NCBI RefSeq assembly: GCF_037120705.1
Contig: NZ_JAWLJU010000001.1
Coordinates: 62,001 to 126,000, forward strand
Direction of reading: 5' to 3'
DNA: 64,000 nt
Origin: Pseudoalteromonas sp. UG3-2
GTDB taxonomy: Bacteria > Pseudomonadota > Gammaproteobacteria > Enterobacterales > Alteromonadaceae
Part shown: in pieces, positions 38,502-47,658 of the stretch
How the letters are laid out: every line of letters starts with the position of its first letter
Position numbering within the stretch: the first letter of the stretch is position 1
Made by a program: the position numbers and the translations under genes
Notes under the pieces: model-generated
Databases searched by the model: none
What the model saw: the letters and a program-made list of their open reading frames with translations, nothing else
Told to the model about the DNA's origin: nothing

Positions 38502-38690
38502 ACCATTGCCCTGAAAAAAAAATTGCTTAACCATAACTTACTATTTACATATTAAGCAAGTCTACGTTCCGTGAAGAGAAACTCTTTGCTGCTTTAATAT
38601 CCAGTTTCATTGGTTTTTTGTCTTACATCAGCACTAAGCCACTTTTTTCAACTAAGATTGTGCTGTCCCTTTTGTTTCATGGTGTTGTTT

Positions 38691-39542
38691 ATGATTGAAC
38701 TCGACGATAAAGTGTTAGCCGACGTTAAACAAGGTTTTACTCTGCCACCCAAACCCAGTGTGCTCGCACAACTACAAGACGCCCTAGACAGTGAGCCGCA
38801 AAGTTTAAATCAGGTTGCCGACATCATTGCCAAAGACGTCGCCACCTCAGCTGCAGTATTAAAAATCATTAACTCTCCTTTGTATGGCTTAAGTCGGACT
38901 GTGACCGATGTCAAACAAGCCGTGGTTTTTTTAGGGCTAAATTCTATTTGCCAGTTGGTGACCGGCTTTTTGCTTAAGCAATCCTTTAAGCAAAGTAAAT
39001 GCTGTATTAGTCTCGAACGCTTTTGGGATAACGCCAGTGACATCGCCGACAGCATTATCGTGATTGGCAACAAATTAAAATCTCGCGTCCCCATAGAAAA
39101 CTTACATTTATTAGGGCTATTCCACGATGCCGGTATCGCCGCTATGGCGGTTAACTACAGCGACTATATGGAAACGCTCATTGCAGCAAATAAAGACTAT
39201 GAACGCTTATTAGTGGATCACGAGGAACAAAAATATCAAACCAATCATGCGGTGATTGGCTATTACCTCGCCAGTTCCTGGAACTTACCTAAGTCCATTT
39301 GTCAACTGATTTTATGCCATCACGATCCTAGCTTCTTACCCAATTGCAAAGACCCAGATCAACAGTTGGCATTTGCGGCGTTGAAAATGGCTGAAAATTT
39401 CGTACATATTAATAAGCGCTTTGTCGCCGCGCCTGATTGGCATTTAATGAAAGAAGAGGTACTTAGGGTACTCAACCTCGATGAAGACGACTATCAAGAT
39501 ATTAAAGAAGACTTGGAAGATTACTTTTTAGAGAGCTCCTAA
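38691..39542 (+). CDS. HDOD-domain protein
   Basis: A 283-residue cytoplasmic protein. The HDOD domain (~10-210) shows LPPKPSVLAQLQDAL, IIAKDVATSAAVLKIINSPLYGLSRTVTDVKQAVVFLGLN and GLFHDAGIAAM, the last a degenerate form of the HD metal motif. HDOD proteins are signalling or regulatory, without proven phosphodiesterase activity. Upstream in-frame codons exist, but the segment they encode (FCLTSALSHFFQLRLCCPFC) does not resemble the family, so MIELDDKV at 38691 is taken as the start; no strong ribosome site is visible for any choice. It is followed after 66 bases by the NRAMP-like gene. Confidence 0.85.
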   Translation: MIELDDKVLADVKQGFTLPPKPSVLAQLQDALDSEPQSLNQVADIIAKDVATSAAVLKIINSPLYGLSRTVTDVKQAVVFLGLNSICQLVTGFLLKQSFKQSKCCISLERFWDNASDIADSIIVIGNKLKSRVPIENLHLLGLFHDAGIAAMAVNYSDYMETLIAANKDYERLLVDHEEQKYQTNHAVIGYYLASSWNLPKSICQLILCHHDPSFLPNCKDPDQQLAFAALKMAENFVHINKRFVAAPDWHLMKEEVLRVLNLDEDDYQDIKEDLEDYFLESS

Positions 39543-39608
39543 TTCGCAACATTGCCGTCGCAGCCAAAACTTCGTAGACTGTGCTGAAAAAAATATAAGG
39601 AAATCAGA

Positions 39609-40844
39609 TTGTCAGCACTTCATTCCCTGCAACAAAAGATGGCCGCATTTGGTCCTGGAATTCTTATGGCCACCGCCGCCATCGGTGGCTCGCACTTAGT
39701 GTCGTCAACCCAAGCTGGAGCACTGTTTGGCTCTCAACTTATCTGGCTGATTGTATTGGTAAACGTCATTAAATACCCCTTCTTTAAGTTTGCCGTGGCC
39801 TACACCTGTGAACAGCAAAAGACGGTTGTGGAAGGATACTATCAACACTATCGCTTTGGCTTTAAGGTGTTTGTGTTGCTCAACAGCTTTGCCGCCATCG
39901 TTAATACCGCAGGCGTAGTCTTGCTTACTGCCAGTTTATTAAGTTATAGCCTGCCATTGAGCATTAATATTGAATGGTTGAGCTTAACATTATTAGTGCT
40001 GTGCCTGAGCATGTTACTTATTGGTCATTATAAGCTCCTCGATTTGACCAGTAAGTGGGTGATGCTGATTTTAACTCTCGCCACTTTAGCTGCACTGGTG
40101 ATTGCCATGATTAATGGCCCCGCTCATGCGCCTCCTGCCAATCCCGTATCGCCTTTTGATATTGCACTATTGGGCTTTTTAGTGGCATTAATGGGCTGGA
40201 TGCCAGCCCCGATTGAAATTTCAGCCATCAATTCTGCCTGGTTAAAAACCAAAATGGTAAAAGCCAAACTCACTTCTGGGCAAATTATGCTGGACTTTAA
40301 AGTGGGGTATTTTGTTACTGTGGCACTGGCGGTGGTGTTTGTCGTGCTTGGCATGCTGATGCAATATGGTCAGAATAAGCCCATCGAGTTAGCGGGCATT
40401 GCGTTTTCTCAGCAGCTCATCGATATGTACGCCAATACCATTGGCGAGTGGTCCCGATGGCTTATTGCTGCTGTGGCTGTGCTGTGCATGTTTGGCACCA
40501 CGATTACGGTGTTAGACGGCTACGCCCGGGTACTCAGTGAAGCAGTGAAATTATTAAAACCCCAGCGTAACACTAACCCCTACACGGCGATTGTCTTACT
40601 GCAAGCCACTTTGGGCTTATTGCTGGTGTTGTTTTTTAAGGCGGACTTAAAAAGCATGTTAATGTTTGCCATGACCTCGGCGTTTGTCACCACGCCAATT
40701 TTTGCGGCAATGAACTTAGGGCTGGTGCGTGGAGCGCTGTTTCAAAAGCAAACATGGGCAGTTAAACTTTTGACTTATATTGGTTTATTTTACCTGTTTG
40801 GCTTTGCGTTGGGGTATTTATATTGGCAGTTTATTTATCGCTAG
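39609..40844 (+). CDS. Divergent NRAMP-like transporter lacking the canonical metal-site motifs
   Basis: A 411-residue membrane protein with about eleven hydrophobic segments and the overall pattern of the NRAMP family: FGPGILMATAAIGGSHLVSSTQAGALFG in helix 1, PFFKFAVAY in helix 2/3, and LMGWMPAPIEISAINSAW in helix 6. In classical NRAMP metal importers helix 1 carries DPGN and helix 6 a MPH motif. Here the first reads IGGSH and the second MPAPIE, so the Asp, Asn and His are changed while a Met-Pro remains. The substrate is therefore uncertain; manganese/iron or another cation or small solute are possible. The start is TTG at 39609, eight bases after AAGGA. Confidence 0.8.
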   Translation: MSALHSLQQKMAAFGPGILMATAAIGGSHLVSSTQAGALFGSQLIWLIVLVNVIKYPFFKFAVAYTCEQQKTVVEGYYQHYRFGFKVFVLLNSFAAIVNTAGVVLLTASLLSYSLPLSINIEWLSLTLLVLCLSMLLIGHYKLLDLTSKWVMLILTLATLAALVIAMINGPAHAPPANPVSPFDIALLGFLVALMGWMPAPIEISAINSAWLKTKMVKAKLTSGQIMLDFKVGYFVTVALAVVFVVLGMLMQYGQNKPIELAGIAFSQQLIDMYANTIGEWSRWLIAAVAVLCMFGTTITVLDGYARVLSEAVKLLKPQRNTNPYTAIVLLQATLGLLLVLFFKADLKSMLMFAMTSAFVTTPIFAAMNLGLVRGALFQKQTWAVKLLTYIGLFYLFGFALGYLYWQFIYR

Positions 40845-40885
40845 TGCCCTACCGCTGTAAGGCACTGGCTAATTCGAGTGCAGGC

Positions 40886-41164
40886 TTACTTAGCTAGGCG
40901 CTGCACTTGTTCCCAAATGGCCACAACCAACGCCTTATCCTCTTCATTTAGCTCACCGTTACGGTACGCCTTAACTAAGCTTTCTTCCACATGTTGGTTA
41001 AGCTCAGCAATAGACAGCTCGGCTTGTTCCACTTGTGCATAACCTACTGCTAGGTCAAAGTGACCACGCAGGTAACCACCAGCAAACAGTTCATCGTCGC
41101 TGGCTCTATCCACTAAGTCATCAAAAAACTGTTGTGCTTGCTCGATATATTCATTCATTGACAT
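40886..41164 (-). CDS. yfcL: YfcL-family protein
   Basis: A 92-residue acidic protein. VDRASDDELFAGGYLRGHFDLAVGYAQVE, VEESLVKAYRNGELNEEDKALV and the C-terminal WEQVQRL correspond closely to E. coli YfcL as I recall it. Function is unknown. A longer reading frame starts at 41200, overlapping the NAD-kinase-like gene; the ATG at 41164 has AGGA seven bases upstream and starts the family sequence. In E. coli yfcL lies beside epmC (yfcM), and here the two flank the NAD-kinase-like gene. Confidence 0.85.
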   Translation of the reverse strand: MSMNEYIEQAQQFFDDLVDRASDDELFAGGYLRGHFDLAVGYAQVEQAELSIAELNQHVEESLVKAYRNGELNEEDKALVVAIWEQVQRLAK

Positions 41165-41177
41165 AGGTATTCCTAGA

Positions 41178-42299
41178 TTATTCTTGATGACCCACCGCAT
41201 ACATCACGTGGTCGTTAAACCCCGTGATCACCTTGATAAAACCAGACAAGCTTTCGTCTAAGGCTTCATCTCCGGTGTCGGCAATTAATGGCCTGCCTGC
41301 TAAGGCTTTTAACTTGGTTTTGGTGGCAATAACAATGATGTTGTCTTTGCCTACCCGTTTGATTAATTCCGGGCTCAGTTGCTGGTTACCGCGGCCAAAA
41401 ATATGGCCTTGCCCGCCAATTAGAGTAATAACAATTTTGCTGTGTTCGTCGACGTAACCCAGTAACTGGCTGGCGGTTTGATCTTGCGCTACTAGCTCTT
41501 GATCTTTGACCACATCCACCCCCAGCAGGGTGTTTTCTAAGCCCATTTCCGCCATGACTGCAGCAACGGTGGAACCGGAACCCATAATGTAGGTCTCGTG
41601 CTCTTCCATTTCAGAAACCACATACGCCGCAATATCGGCAAGCACCAGTTCGTCACTCTCTTTACCGCCATTTTTCACGGCTTGAACGTACCTAAGCTCA
41701 GTCGGCACTTGCATTTCACCATAGCGCTTAGCCTTGACCGTGCCCTGACGAAATGCCTGCTCATCAATGTCCATGACATCGGCTTCAGAAATCGATACTA
41801 ACTCACCAGACACCAGCAATTGCACTACTCGACCAGCGGCCTTTGGCGTAATAGCATAAACGCCGCTGTGAATTTTACAGCCGGCGGGGATCCCTAAAAC
41901 CGGACAGGCATCCGCCACCGCGTGACAAATATTGCGTGCAGTGCCATCGCCACCGGCAAAGAGAATGAGATCCACGTCTTGCTCAAGCAGCTTTTTGGCT
42001 GCCTGCTCTGTGTCTTCCGCGCAGGTGATGGCTGACTGTGGCTGATACACCACGGTGGTGTCAAAGCCCAGTTGCTCGGCAACCGTCTGTCCCATTTCAC
42101 CTGAAACCGTGTAAATACTAATTTGCGCTTGCTGCTCTAGCAGCTCTTTTAACGCTGTGGCAGCGCGGAGGTTAGCTTTAGGTGTCGCCCCAAGCGCGAT
42201 AGCCTTTTGTGCGGTCTCAACACCGTCACTGCCCTTAAGGGCAACACTGCCACCTAACCCTGCAACGGGGTTGACGATTAAACCAAGTTTAAATTGCAT
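41178..42299 (-). CDS. ATP-NAD kinase-family protein (COG3199, AcoX-like)
   Basis: A 373-residue protein with the diacylglycerol/NAD-kinase fold. KLGLIVNPVAGLGG starts the domain, LILFAGGDGTARNICHAV is the signature GGDGT nucleotide loop, and GIPAGCKIHSGVYAITP and MGSGSTVAAV follow. It is longer than classical NadK (~290) and belongs to the AcoX-like branch; its phosphoryl acceptor is not established. The ATG at 42299 has GGAG seven bases upstream. The frame continues to 42383, but that part overlaps epmC and is unlike the family. The start overlaps the epmC stop by 11 bases, so the two are coupled. Confidence 0.85.
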   Translation of the reverse strand: MQFKLGLIVNPVAGLGGSVALKGSDGVETAQKAIALGATPKANLRAATALKELLEQQAQISIYTVSGEMGQTVAEQLGFDTTVVYQPQSAITCAEDTEQAAKKLLEQDVDLILFAGGDGTARNICHAVADACPVLGIPAGCKIHSGVYAITPKAAGRVVQLLVSGELVSISEADVMDIDEQAFRQGTVKAKRYGEMQVPTELRYVQAVKNGGKESDELVLADIAAYVVSEMEEHETYIMGSGSTVAAVMAEMGLENTLLGVDVVKDQELVAQDQTASQLLGYVDEHSKIVITLIGGQGHIFGRGNQQLSPELIKRVGKDNIIVIATKTKLKALAGRPLIADTGDEALDESLSGFIKVITGFNDHVMYAVGHQE

Positions 42300-42855
42300 C
42301 TTCGCACTCCAAGGTAATGTCGGCAGGGATCTGCCACACAAACTGACTCGGCTGCAACGGCCAAGGGGTTTGGTAAAATTCACTTAAGGCGTTGAGTAGC
42401 ATTTGCGTACGGCGATTAAAGCCCGATTGCAATAGCTGCAATACCTGTTGGTGAACGCGCTGCTGAAAGCTAAAGCGGCAGGTCTGTGCACCATTAAGGT
42501 TGTCCACAGAGACATTAAAGTTAAAGCCTGCTGCTACGCTCAGTGCCCATTCAATGGCTTGAGGCTTTACTTCCACTTGCTCAAACGCCAGTTGCTGGGC
42601 TTTGTCGCGGCCATCTGGGCAATACCAATAACCATAATCTTCTAGCTCACGGCGTTTTGCCCCAGCTACTAACCAATGGGCTATTTCATGTAAGGCACTG
42701 GCATAAAAACCATGGGCAAACACAATACGATGATGGCGATGCTCAGCATCGGCAGGCAAGTAAATCGGCTCGTCATCACCGGCGACCAGTTCGGTATTCA
42801 ATTCAGTCAAAAATAGACCGTTAAAAATGCGTATCAGATCGGATATTTGGTGCAT
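42289..42855 (-). CDS. epmC: Elongation factor P hydroxylase
   Basis: A 188-residue enzyme that hydroxylates the beta-lysyl-lysine on elongation factor P, the last step of its modification. DDEPIYLPADAEHRHHRIVFAHGFYASALHEIAHW includes the HEIAHW metal-binding motif, YGYWYCPDGRDKAQQLAFEQVEVKPQAIEW supplies the other ligand, and NVSVDNLNGA is also shared with E. coli YfcM. A TTG at 42873 could extend it by six residues; ATG at 42855 is preferred though its ribosome site is weak. It heads the epmC/NAD-kinase-like/yfcL operon. Confidence 0.92.
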   Translation of the reverse strand: MHQISDLIRIFNGLFLTELNTELVAGDDEPIYLPADAEHRHHRIVFAHGFYASALHEIAHWLVAGAKRRELEDYGYWYCPDGRDKAQQLAFEQVEVKPQAIEWALSVAAGFNFNVSVDNLNGAQTCRFSFQQRVHQQVLQLLQSGFNRRTQMLLNALSEFYQTPWPLQPSQFVWQIPADITLECEDAI

Positions 42856-42972
42856 CAAACTTCGCCACAACAAAACTCTGGGCGCAGATTGTAAGGTTTT
42901 TGCCCACTAATGTAAAAGGGGCTAACCAGCTTATGGTCATCGCTTTATTTTTTGCAAGTGGGTTTCAGCAAC

Positions 42973-42997
42973 AAAAAAGCCGCTTTGCAGCGGCTTT
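42973..42997 (-). terminator. Terminator of fadIJ
   Basis: AAAGCCGCT pairs with AGCGGCTTT around TTGC; read on the minus strand it is followed by six T. It lies 22 bases after the fadJ stop. Confidence 0.9.
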
Positions 42998-43019
42998 AGA
43001 CAACAAGAGAAATAGGTGG

Positions 43020-45119
43020 TTAGTAATACCCTTTCCCGGATTCTGACTTAGCCACCAAGGCTTCAGCAGGTGTAAATGCTGGATTATCAACGGCATACGT
43101 TGATAACTCAGAGCATAATTTGCTGGCACCTTTTTTATCGATGTAACTAAATGGACCACCCATAAACGGTGGGAAACCAATACCAAAAATGGCACCAATA
43201 TCACCATCACGAGCATTACGAACAATGCCTTCATCCAAACAGCGCGCCGCTTCATTAAGCATCTGGGCGACACAACGGTTGGCAATTTCTTGCTTGTTCA
43301 ACTTAGGCGAAGTGGTAATGCCTAGCAGCTCATAGACTGACTCGTCCACTTGCTTGCCTTTTTTACCTTGGTAGTTATAGAAGCCACGACCGGTTTTACG
43401 ACCTAAGCGTTTTGCTTCAATCATGCGGGCAAAAGCATCGGGTGCTTTAAAACGTTCACCCAGTTCTTTTTCTAAAATCGGGGCGATTTTAGAACCAATA
43501 TCAACGCCCACTTCGTCCAGTAACGCCAGCGGCCCTACTGGGAAGCCAAACTCAACCAAGGCTTGGTCGATTTTCTCAATAGGTTCACCCGCCAACAATA
43601 AATTAGCCGCTTCATTCACGTAAGGCGCTAAAATACGGTTAACGTAAAAGCCCGCTTTATCTTTTACCACAATTGGCGTTTTGCCTTGCTTACGGGCAAA
43701 AGACACCGTACGAGCAATGACGTCTTCACTGGTGCCTGCATGAGGAATGATCTCCACCAGTGGCATTTTCTCAACCGGTGAGAAGTAATGCAGACCAATG
43801 ACGTTTTCTGGACGTGCGGCTTTTTCTGCAATTTGCGCAATCGGTAAAGACGAGGTGTTACTAGCAAAAATGGTATTTTCACTGCATTCACGCTCAATGT
43901 CCGCAACCATAGATTGCTTCAGCTCTAGGTCTTCAAATACCGCTTCTATTGCCATGTCGGTGTGCTTAAAGCCAGAATAGTCAGTGGTGCCTGTGATCAT
44001 ATTCAGCGTAGATTGCATCTCAGCTTTTGAAATAATACGACGCTTTTGACGCTTTGTGAGGATCTTATAGGTGTAATTTAACGCATTACTGATCCCTTGA
44101 TGGCTAACGTCTTTAATGCGCACCGGAGTGCCTGCTTTCACCGCGCTGACATGGGTAATACCAGCGCCCATTAAGCCACCGCCTAGCACCGCGGTACGCT
44201 TGATAGGTGCTAATTCGTCACTTTGGAATTCTTTTTTCATTTCCGTGGTGGCGAAGAAAATGCCGCGCAGTGCTTTTGATACTTCCGACATCACCAAATC
44301 GGCAAAGCCTTCCGCTTCTGTTTTGTATGCCTTTAGCTTATCCAGCTCCACAGACGCTCTTACCGCTTTAATAATCGCCGCAGGTGCAGGGTAATGACCG
44401 CCGGTTTTTTTATCGACGTTTTCTTGCGCTTTTTTGAAAATGATATTGCGGCCAAACGGGTTAGACTCGAGCAGTTGGCTGACACGGTCAAATTTTGGCT
44501 TGCGTGGCTTTGGCTTGCCTTGGCGTGCCAATTTAATCGCCACCTCCAGAAGAATGCTTTGTGGTACAGCATCGTCCACTAAGCCGGCTTTTTTCGCTTG
44601 CTTTGCACGCACCTGCTTACCGGTTAGCATCCACTCTAGCGCTTTTTGGATCCCCACCAATTTCGGTAAACGCTGCGTACCACCGCCACCAGGCAATAAG
44701 CCCAATTGCACTTCAGGTAGGCCCAGTTTAGTTTTACCATCATCGGTGCAAACCCGATAATCACACGCCATAGCGAACTCTAAGCCACCACCAAGCGCGG
44801 GGCCGTGAATGGCAGCCACGGTTGGAAATGGCAATTCCGCCATTTTGAAAAAGGCTTTTTGACACATTTCAGACAGTGCCAAGGCATCGTCGCGAGTGTT
44901 GGCGTTATCCAGCATTTTGATATCCGCGCCGGCAATAAAGTTATCGTCTTTACCACTGATAAACACCATACCGGTGACGTCGTCTTCTTTGCCTTTAGCA
45001 ATAAGCTGCAACAACTCATCGGCGAAAGAGTCACGCAAGGTGTTCATCTTTTCGTCTGGCACATCTATAGTAACAATGGCTACGCGATGTTCGTTTAGTT
45101 CATAAGAAAATACTGACAT
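43020..45119 (-). CDS. fadJ: Fatty-acid oxidation complex alpha subunit (enoyl-CoA hydratase/3-hydroxyacyl-CoA dehydrogenase)
   Basis: A 699-residue bifunctional beta-oxidation enzyme. The crotonase domain (1-~190) has FISGKDDNFIAGADI and GPALGGGLEFAMACDYR for the oxyanion hole. The linker leads to a Rossmann domain (~305-490) with AVLGGGLMGAGITHVSA for NAD and HYFSPVEKMPLVEII for the catalytic His, then two 3-hydroxyacyl-CoA dehydrogenase C-terminal domains. The length is right for FadJ (714 in E. coli). TAATG overlap with fadI means coupled translation. The subunit pairs with FadI thiolase. The frame extends upstream to 45167, but that part lies inside fadI and is rejected. Confidence 0.96.
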   Translation of the reverse strand: MSVFSYELNEHRVAIVTIDVPDEKMNTLRDSFADELLQLIAKGKEDDVTGMVFISGKDDNFIAGADIKMLDNANTRDDALALSEMCQKAFFKMAELPFPTVAAIHGPALGGGLEFAMACDYRVCTDDGKTKLGLPEVQLGLLPGGGGTQRLPKLVGIQKALEWMLTGKQVRAKQAKKAGLVDDAVPQSILLEVAIKLARQGKPKPRKPKFDRVSQLLESNPFGRNIIFKKAQENVDKKTGGHYPAPAAIIKAVRASVELDKLKAYKTEAEGFADLVMSEVSKALRGIFFATTEMKKEFQSDELAPIKRTAVLGGGLMGAGITHVSAVKAGTPVRIKDVSHQGISNALNYTYKILTKRQKRRIISKAEMQSTLNMITGTTDYSGFKHTDMAIEAVFEDLELKQSMVADIERECSENTIFASNTSSLPIAQIAEKAARPENVIGLHYFSPVEKMPLVEIIPHAGTSEDVIARTVSFARKQGKTPIVVKDKAGFYVNRILAPYVNEAANLLLAGEPIEKIDQALVEFGFPVGPLALLDEVGVDIGSKIAPILEKELGERFKAPDAFARMIEAKRLGRKTGRGFYNYQGKKGKQVDESVYELLGITTSPKLNKQEIANRCVAQMLNEAARCLDEGIVRNARDGDIGAIFGIGFPPFMGGPFSYIDKKGASKLCSELSTYAVDNPAFTPAEALVAKSESGKGYY

Positions 45120-46429
45120 TATGCGCTCTCCAATACAAATGCTGCTCCAAGACCACCAGCGGCACACGCTGTGGTCAACGCAAGTCCGCCACCACGACGC
45201 TTAAGCTCATGTAAGCTTTGGGTGATCAAACGTGCTCCTGTGGCTGCAAACGGGTGGCCATAAGCCAATGAGCCACCGTTGACATTGAATTTATCCATAT
45301 CAATTTCACCTATGGCTTTGCTGCGACCTAATTGCTCTTGGGCAAACTTGTCGGAGGCGAACATTTTCATGTTGGCTAAGGCTTGCGCGGCAAACGCCTC
45401 GTGCATTTCAATCAGATCTAAATCGGCTAATGTGATCCCCGCACGTTCAAGTGCTACCGGCGTTGAATGGGCCGGTCCCATCAGCATGTCTTCTTGCACA
45501 CCAATGGCCGAGAACGCAAAGCTACGGACATAGCCTAAGATATCGTAACCCAGAGCTTTGGCTTTGCTTTCACTCATCATTAGCACGGCTGCAGCACCAT
45601 CAGTAAGAGGTGTGGCATTCGCCGCCGTCACAGAGCCGTGTTTTCTATCAAACACCGGCTTCAACTTGGCATAGCCTTCCAGTGACGAGTTTTCACGAAT
45701 GTTATTGTCTTTTTCAATAAAGCTTTTATAAGGCTCTACGTGCGCGGCCATGACTTCTTGATCTAGTAGACCATCAGACCAGGCTTTCGCTGCCAGGCTG
45801 TGTGAGCGGTGTGCCATAGCGTCTTGATCGGCACGGCTAATACCATGGGTTTTCGCCATTTGCTCAGCGGTTTGTCCCATCGACAGCCCGGTTGAGTATT
45901 CCGCCACGGCAGGAGGAACAGGCATTAAGTCTTTCAATCTTAATTTTGAGAAAATCTGTAGTCGTTGCTTTAATGTACGCGCCTTGTTTAGGTCGACTAA
46001 GCTGCCAGCTAATTTTTTACTTACGCCAATTGGTAGTACCGACGACGAGTCTGCACCACCAGCAACGCCCACGTCAACCTGACCAGAGATAATGCTTTCT
46101 GCGACATTGGCAATGGCTTGGAAACTGGTAGCGCAGGCTCGCGATACCGAGTAAGCGTCTACTGATACCGGCATGCCAGTGCCTAGGACGATTTCACGTG
46201 CAATGTTTGGCGCTTCTGGCATCTGCACCACTTGACCGAAGACAAGTTGGTCGATTTCTTTGCGGTCGAAGTTCAGACGCTCAAGCATCTCATTGACCAC
46301 GATTTTACCTAGATCAAGTGCTGGCACATGGTGAAAGGCAGTTGCTTGTTTCGCAAATGGCGTACGCAGGCCACTTACAATGGCGATACGGTCGCCTTTA
46401 GCTGTTTTTAGTATGTTTTGTTCAGACAT
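45119..46429 (-). CDS. fadI: Acetyl-CoA acyltransferase (3-ketoacyl-CoA thiolase) FadI
   Basis: A 436-residue thiolase that cleaves 3-ketoacyl-CoA in beta-oxidation. The nucleophile is Cys99 in [10 protein letters not shown]. The substrate-binding His lies in [16 protein letters not shown], and the second catalytic Cys in [16 protein letters not shown]. FadI-type length and the adjacent fadJ identify it over FadA. GGGAGAG precedes the ATG, and directly upstream sits a perfect FadR-like palindrome at 46448. The divergent bat operon starts 266 bases away. Confidence 0.96.
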   Translation of the reverse strand: MSEQNILKTAKGDRIAIVSGLRTPFAKQATAFHHVPALDLGKIVVNEMLERLNFDRKEIDQLVFGQVVQMPEAPNIAREIVLGTGMPVSVDAYSVSRACATSFQAIANVAESIISGQVDVGVAGGADSSSVLPIGVSKKLAGSLVDLNKARTLKQRLQIFSKLRLKDLMPVPPAVAEYSTGLSMGQTAEQMAKTHGISRADQDAMAHRSHSLAAKAWSDGLLDQEVMAAHVEPYKSFIEKDNNIRENSSLEGYAKLKPVFDRKHGSVTAANATPLTDGAAAVLMMSESKAKALGYDILGYVRSFAFSAIGVQEDMLMGPAHSTPVALERAGITLADLDLIEMHEAFAAQALANMKMFASDKFAQEQLGRSKAIGEIDMDKFNVNGGSLAYGHPFAATGARLITQSLHELKRRGGGLALTTACAAGGLGAAFVLESA

Positions 46430-46447
46430 GAATTTGCTCTCCCGCTG

Positions 46448-46462
46448 ACAGGTCTGACCTGT
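46448..46462. promoter_or_regulatory. FadR-like operator before fadI
   Basis: ACAGGTC, one base, GACCTGT: a perfect 7+1+7 palindrome 18 bases before the fadI ATG, adjacent to its ribosome site. The core (A)GGTCnGACC(T) is that of FadR sites (E. coli TGGTCnGACCA). Binding here would block fadIJ expression. Whether this host's regulator is FadR is not visible in the window. Confidence 0.65.
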
Positions 46463-46695
46463 TAATTTCCTCCGATTCTAAACAACCAAACCCGAGTTGC
46501 CAATAGCAAAACACGAATTGGGTGTTTTTCAAACCGTAAAGCACTACTTTAGTTGCTTTTTTAAACAATCACAAAGTAATTGAAATTGTTATTGAAAATT
46601 TATGAACTTTTGCAAAATTGCCGGTCTAATCCACTTGATTATTGGCACCCAGTCCATATAACTAAGTTAATTTTGTCGCGAGAAAAGGCAGTCAC

Positions 46696-47652
46696 ATGGC
46701 AGTAAACGAATTTACGCAACTAAAACACTATTTAGATACGCAAATCCTAGGACAAAGCGCGCTTACCGAAGCCTTGCTTATCACGTTACTGGCCGACGGC
46801 CATTTGTTGGTTGAAGGACCGCCGGGCTTGGCGAAAACCCGAGCAGTAAATGCTCTGGCCAAAGGCATAGAGGGCAGCTTTCAGCGGGTACAGTTTACCC
46901 CCGACTTATTACCCTCAGACATAACCGGCACCGATATTTACCGACAGCAAACCAATGAGTTTGTGTTTGAAAAAGGGCCTTTGTTCCACAGTCTGATCTT
47001 GGCCGACGAAATCAACCGTGCACCGGCCAAAGTTCAGTCGGCGTTACTCGAGGCCATGGCAGAAAGACAGATCACCGTAGGGAAAAACACCTACACCCTG
47101 CCCGAGTTATTTATGGTGATGGCAACCCAGAACCCGCTTGAGCAAGAAGGCACTTACCCACTGCCTGAGGCCCAACTCGACCGCTTTTTATTACATTTAA
47201 ATATCGATTACCCGGATGCCGAGACCGAATTGGATATTTTGCGTCTCACCCGCGGCGAAGCGTTAGAACAACATAGCGCACCTTTTACCGCCATTAGCCA
47301 AGATACGCTTTTCGCAGCGCGTAAAAAGGTATTAGCATTGCACCTTGCTGAATCGCTGGAACAGTATTTAGTGCAATTAATTGTTGCCACCAGAGAACCG
47401 GAAAAATTCGATACCCAGCTCGCCAGCTGGCTTGACTATGGCGCCAGTCCTCGTGCCACTATCGCCCTAGATAAATGTGCTCGGGCTCATGCTTGGTTGC
47501 AACAACGGGACTTTGTCACCCCAGAAGACATTCAGGCTGTGGTGCACAATGTGTTACGCCATCGCATTATTCTTAGCTATGAAGCCCAAGCCGATGGCGT
47601 CAGCAAAGACCAAGTGATCAGCAAAATCTTAGAATTGGTTGCTGTACCTTAA
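46696..47652 (+). CDS. MoxR-family AAA+ ATPase
   Basis: A 318-residue AAA+ ATPase. Walker A is GPPGLAKTRA, Walker B ILADEINRAPAKVQSALLEAMAE, sensor-1 MATQNPLEQEGTYPLPEAQLDRF, and a C-terminal lid domain follows. MoxR proteins act as chaperones for von Willebrand factor A proteins, several of which are encoded next. First gene of the six-gene operon. AAAGG-like ribosome site at a normal distance. It opens a Bat-type locus. Confidence 0.94.
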   Translation: MAVNEFTQLKHYLDTQILGQSALTEALLITLLADGHLLVEGPPGLAKTRAVNALAKGIEGSFQRVQFTPDLLPSDITGTDIYRQQTNEFVFEKGPLFHSLILADEINRAPAKVQSALLEAMAERQITVGKNTYTLPELFMVMATQNPLEQEGTYPLPEAQLDRFLLHLNIDYPDAETELDILRLTRGEALEQHSAPFTAISQDTLFAARKKVLALHLAESLEQYLVQLIVATREPEKFDTQLASWLDYGASPRATIALDKCARAHAWLQQRDFVTPEDIQAVVHNVLRHRIILSYEAQADGVSKDQVISKILELVAVP

Positions 47653-47658
47653 GCCGTT

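Noticed and set aside
38502..38522. A-run (nine A) near the AbgT start as a sign of a frameshift or slippage site
   Set aside because: The run lies upstream of the better start codon at 38501, outside the coding part, so it has no effect on the protein.
45120..45167. Upstream extension of fadJ
   Set aside because: The extra residues lie inside the 3' end of fadI in another frame; the TAATG junction is the normal fadI-fadJ arrangement.
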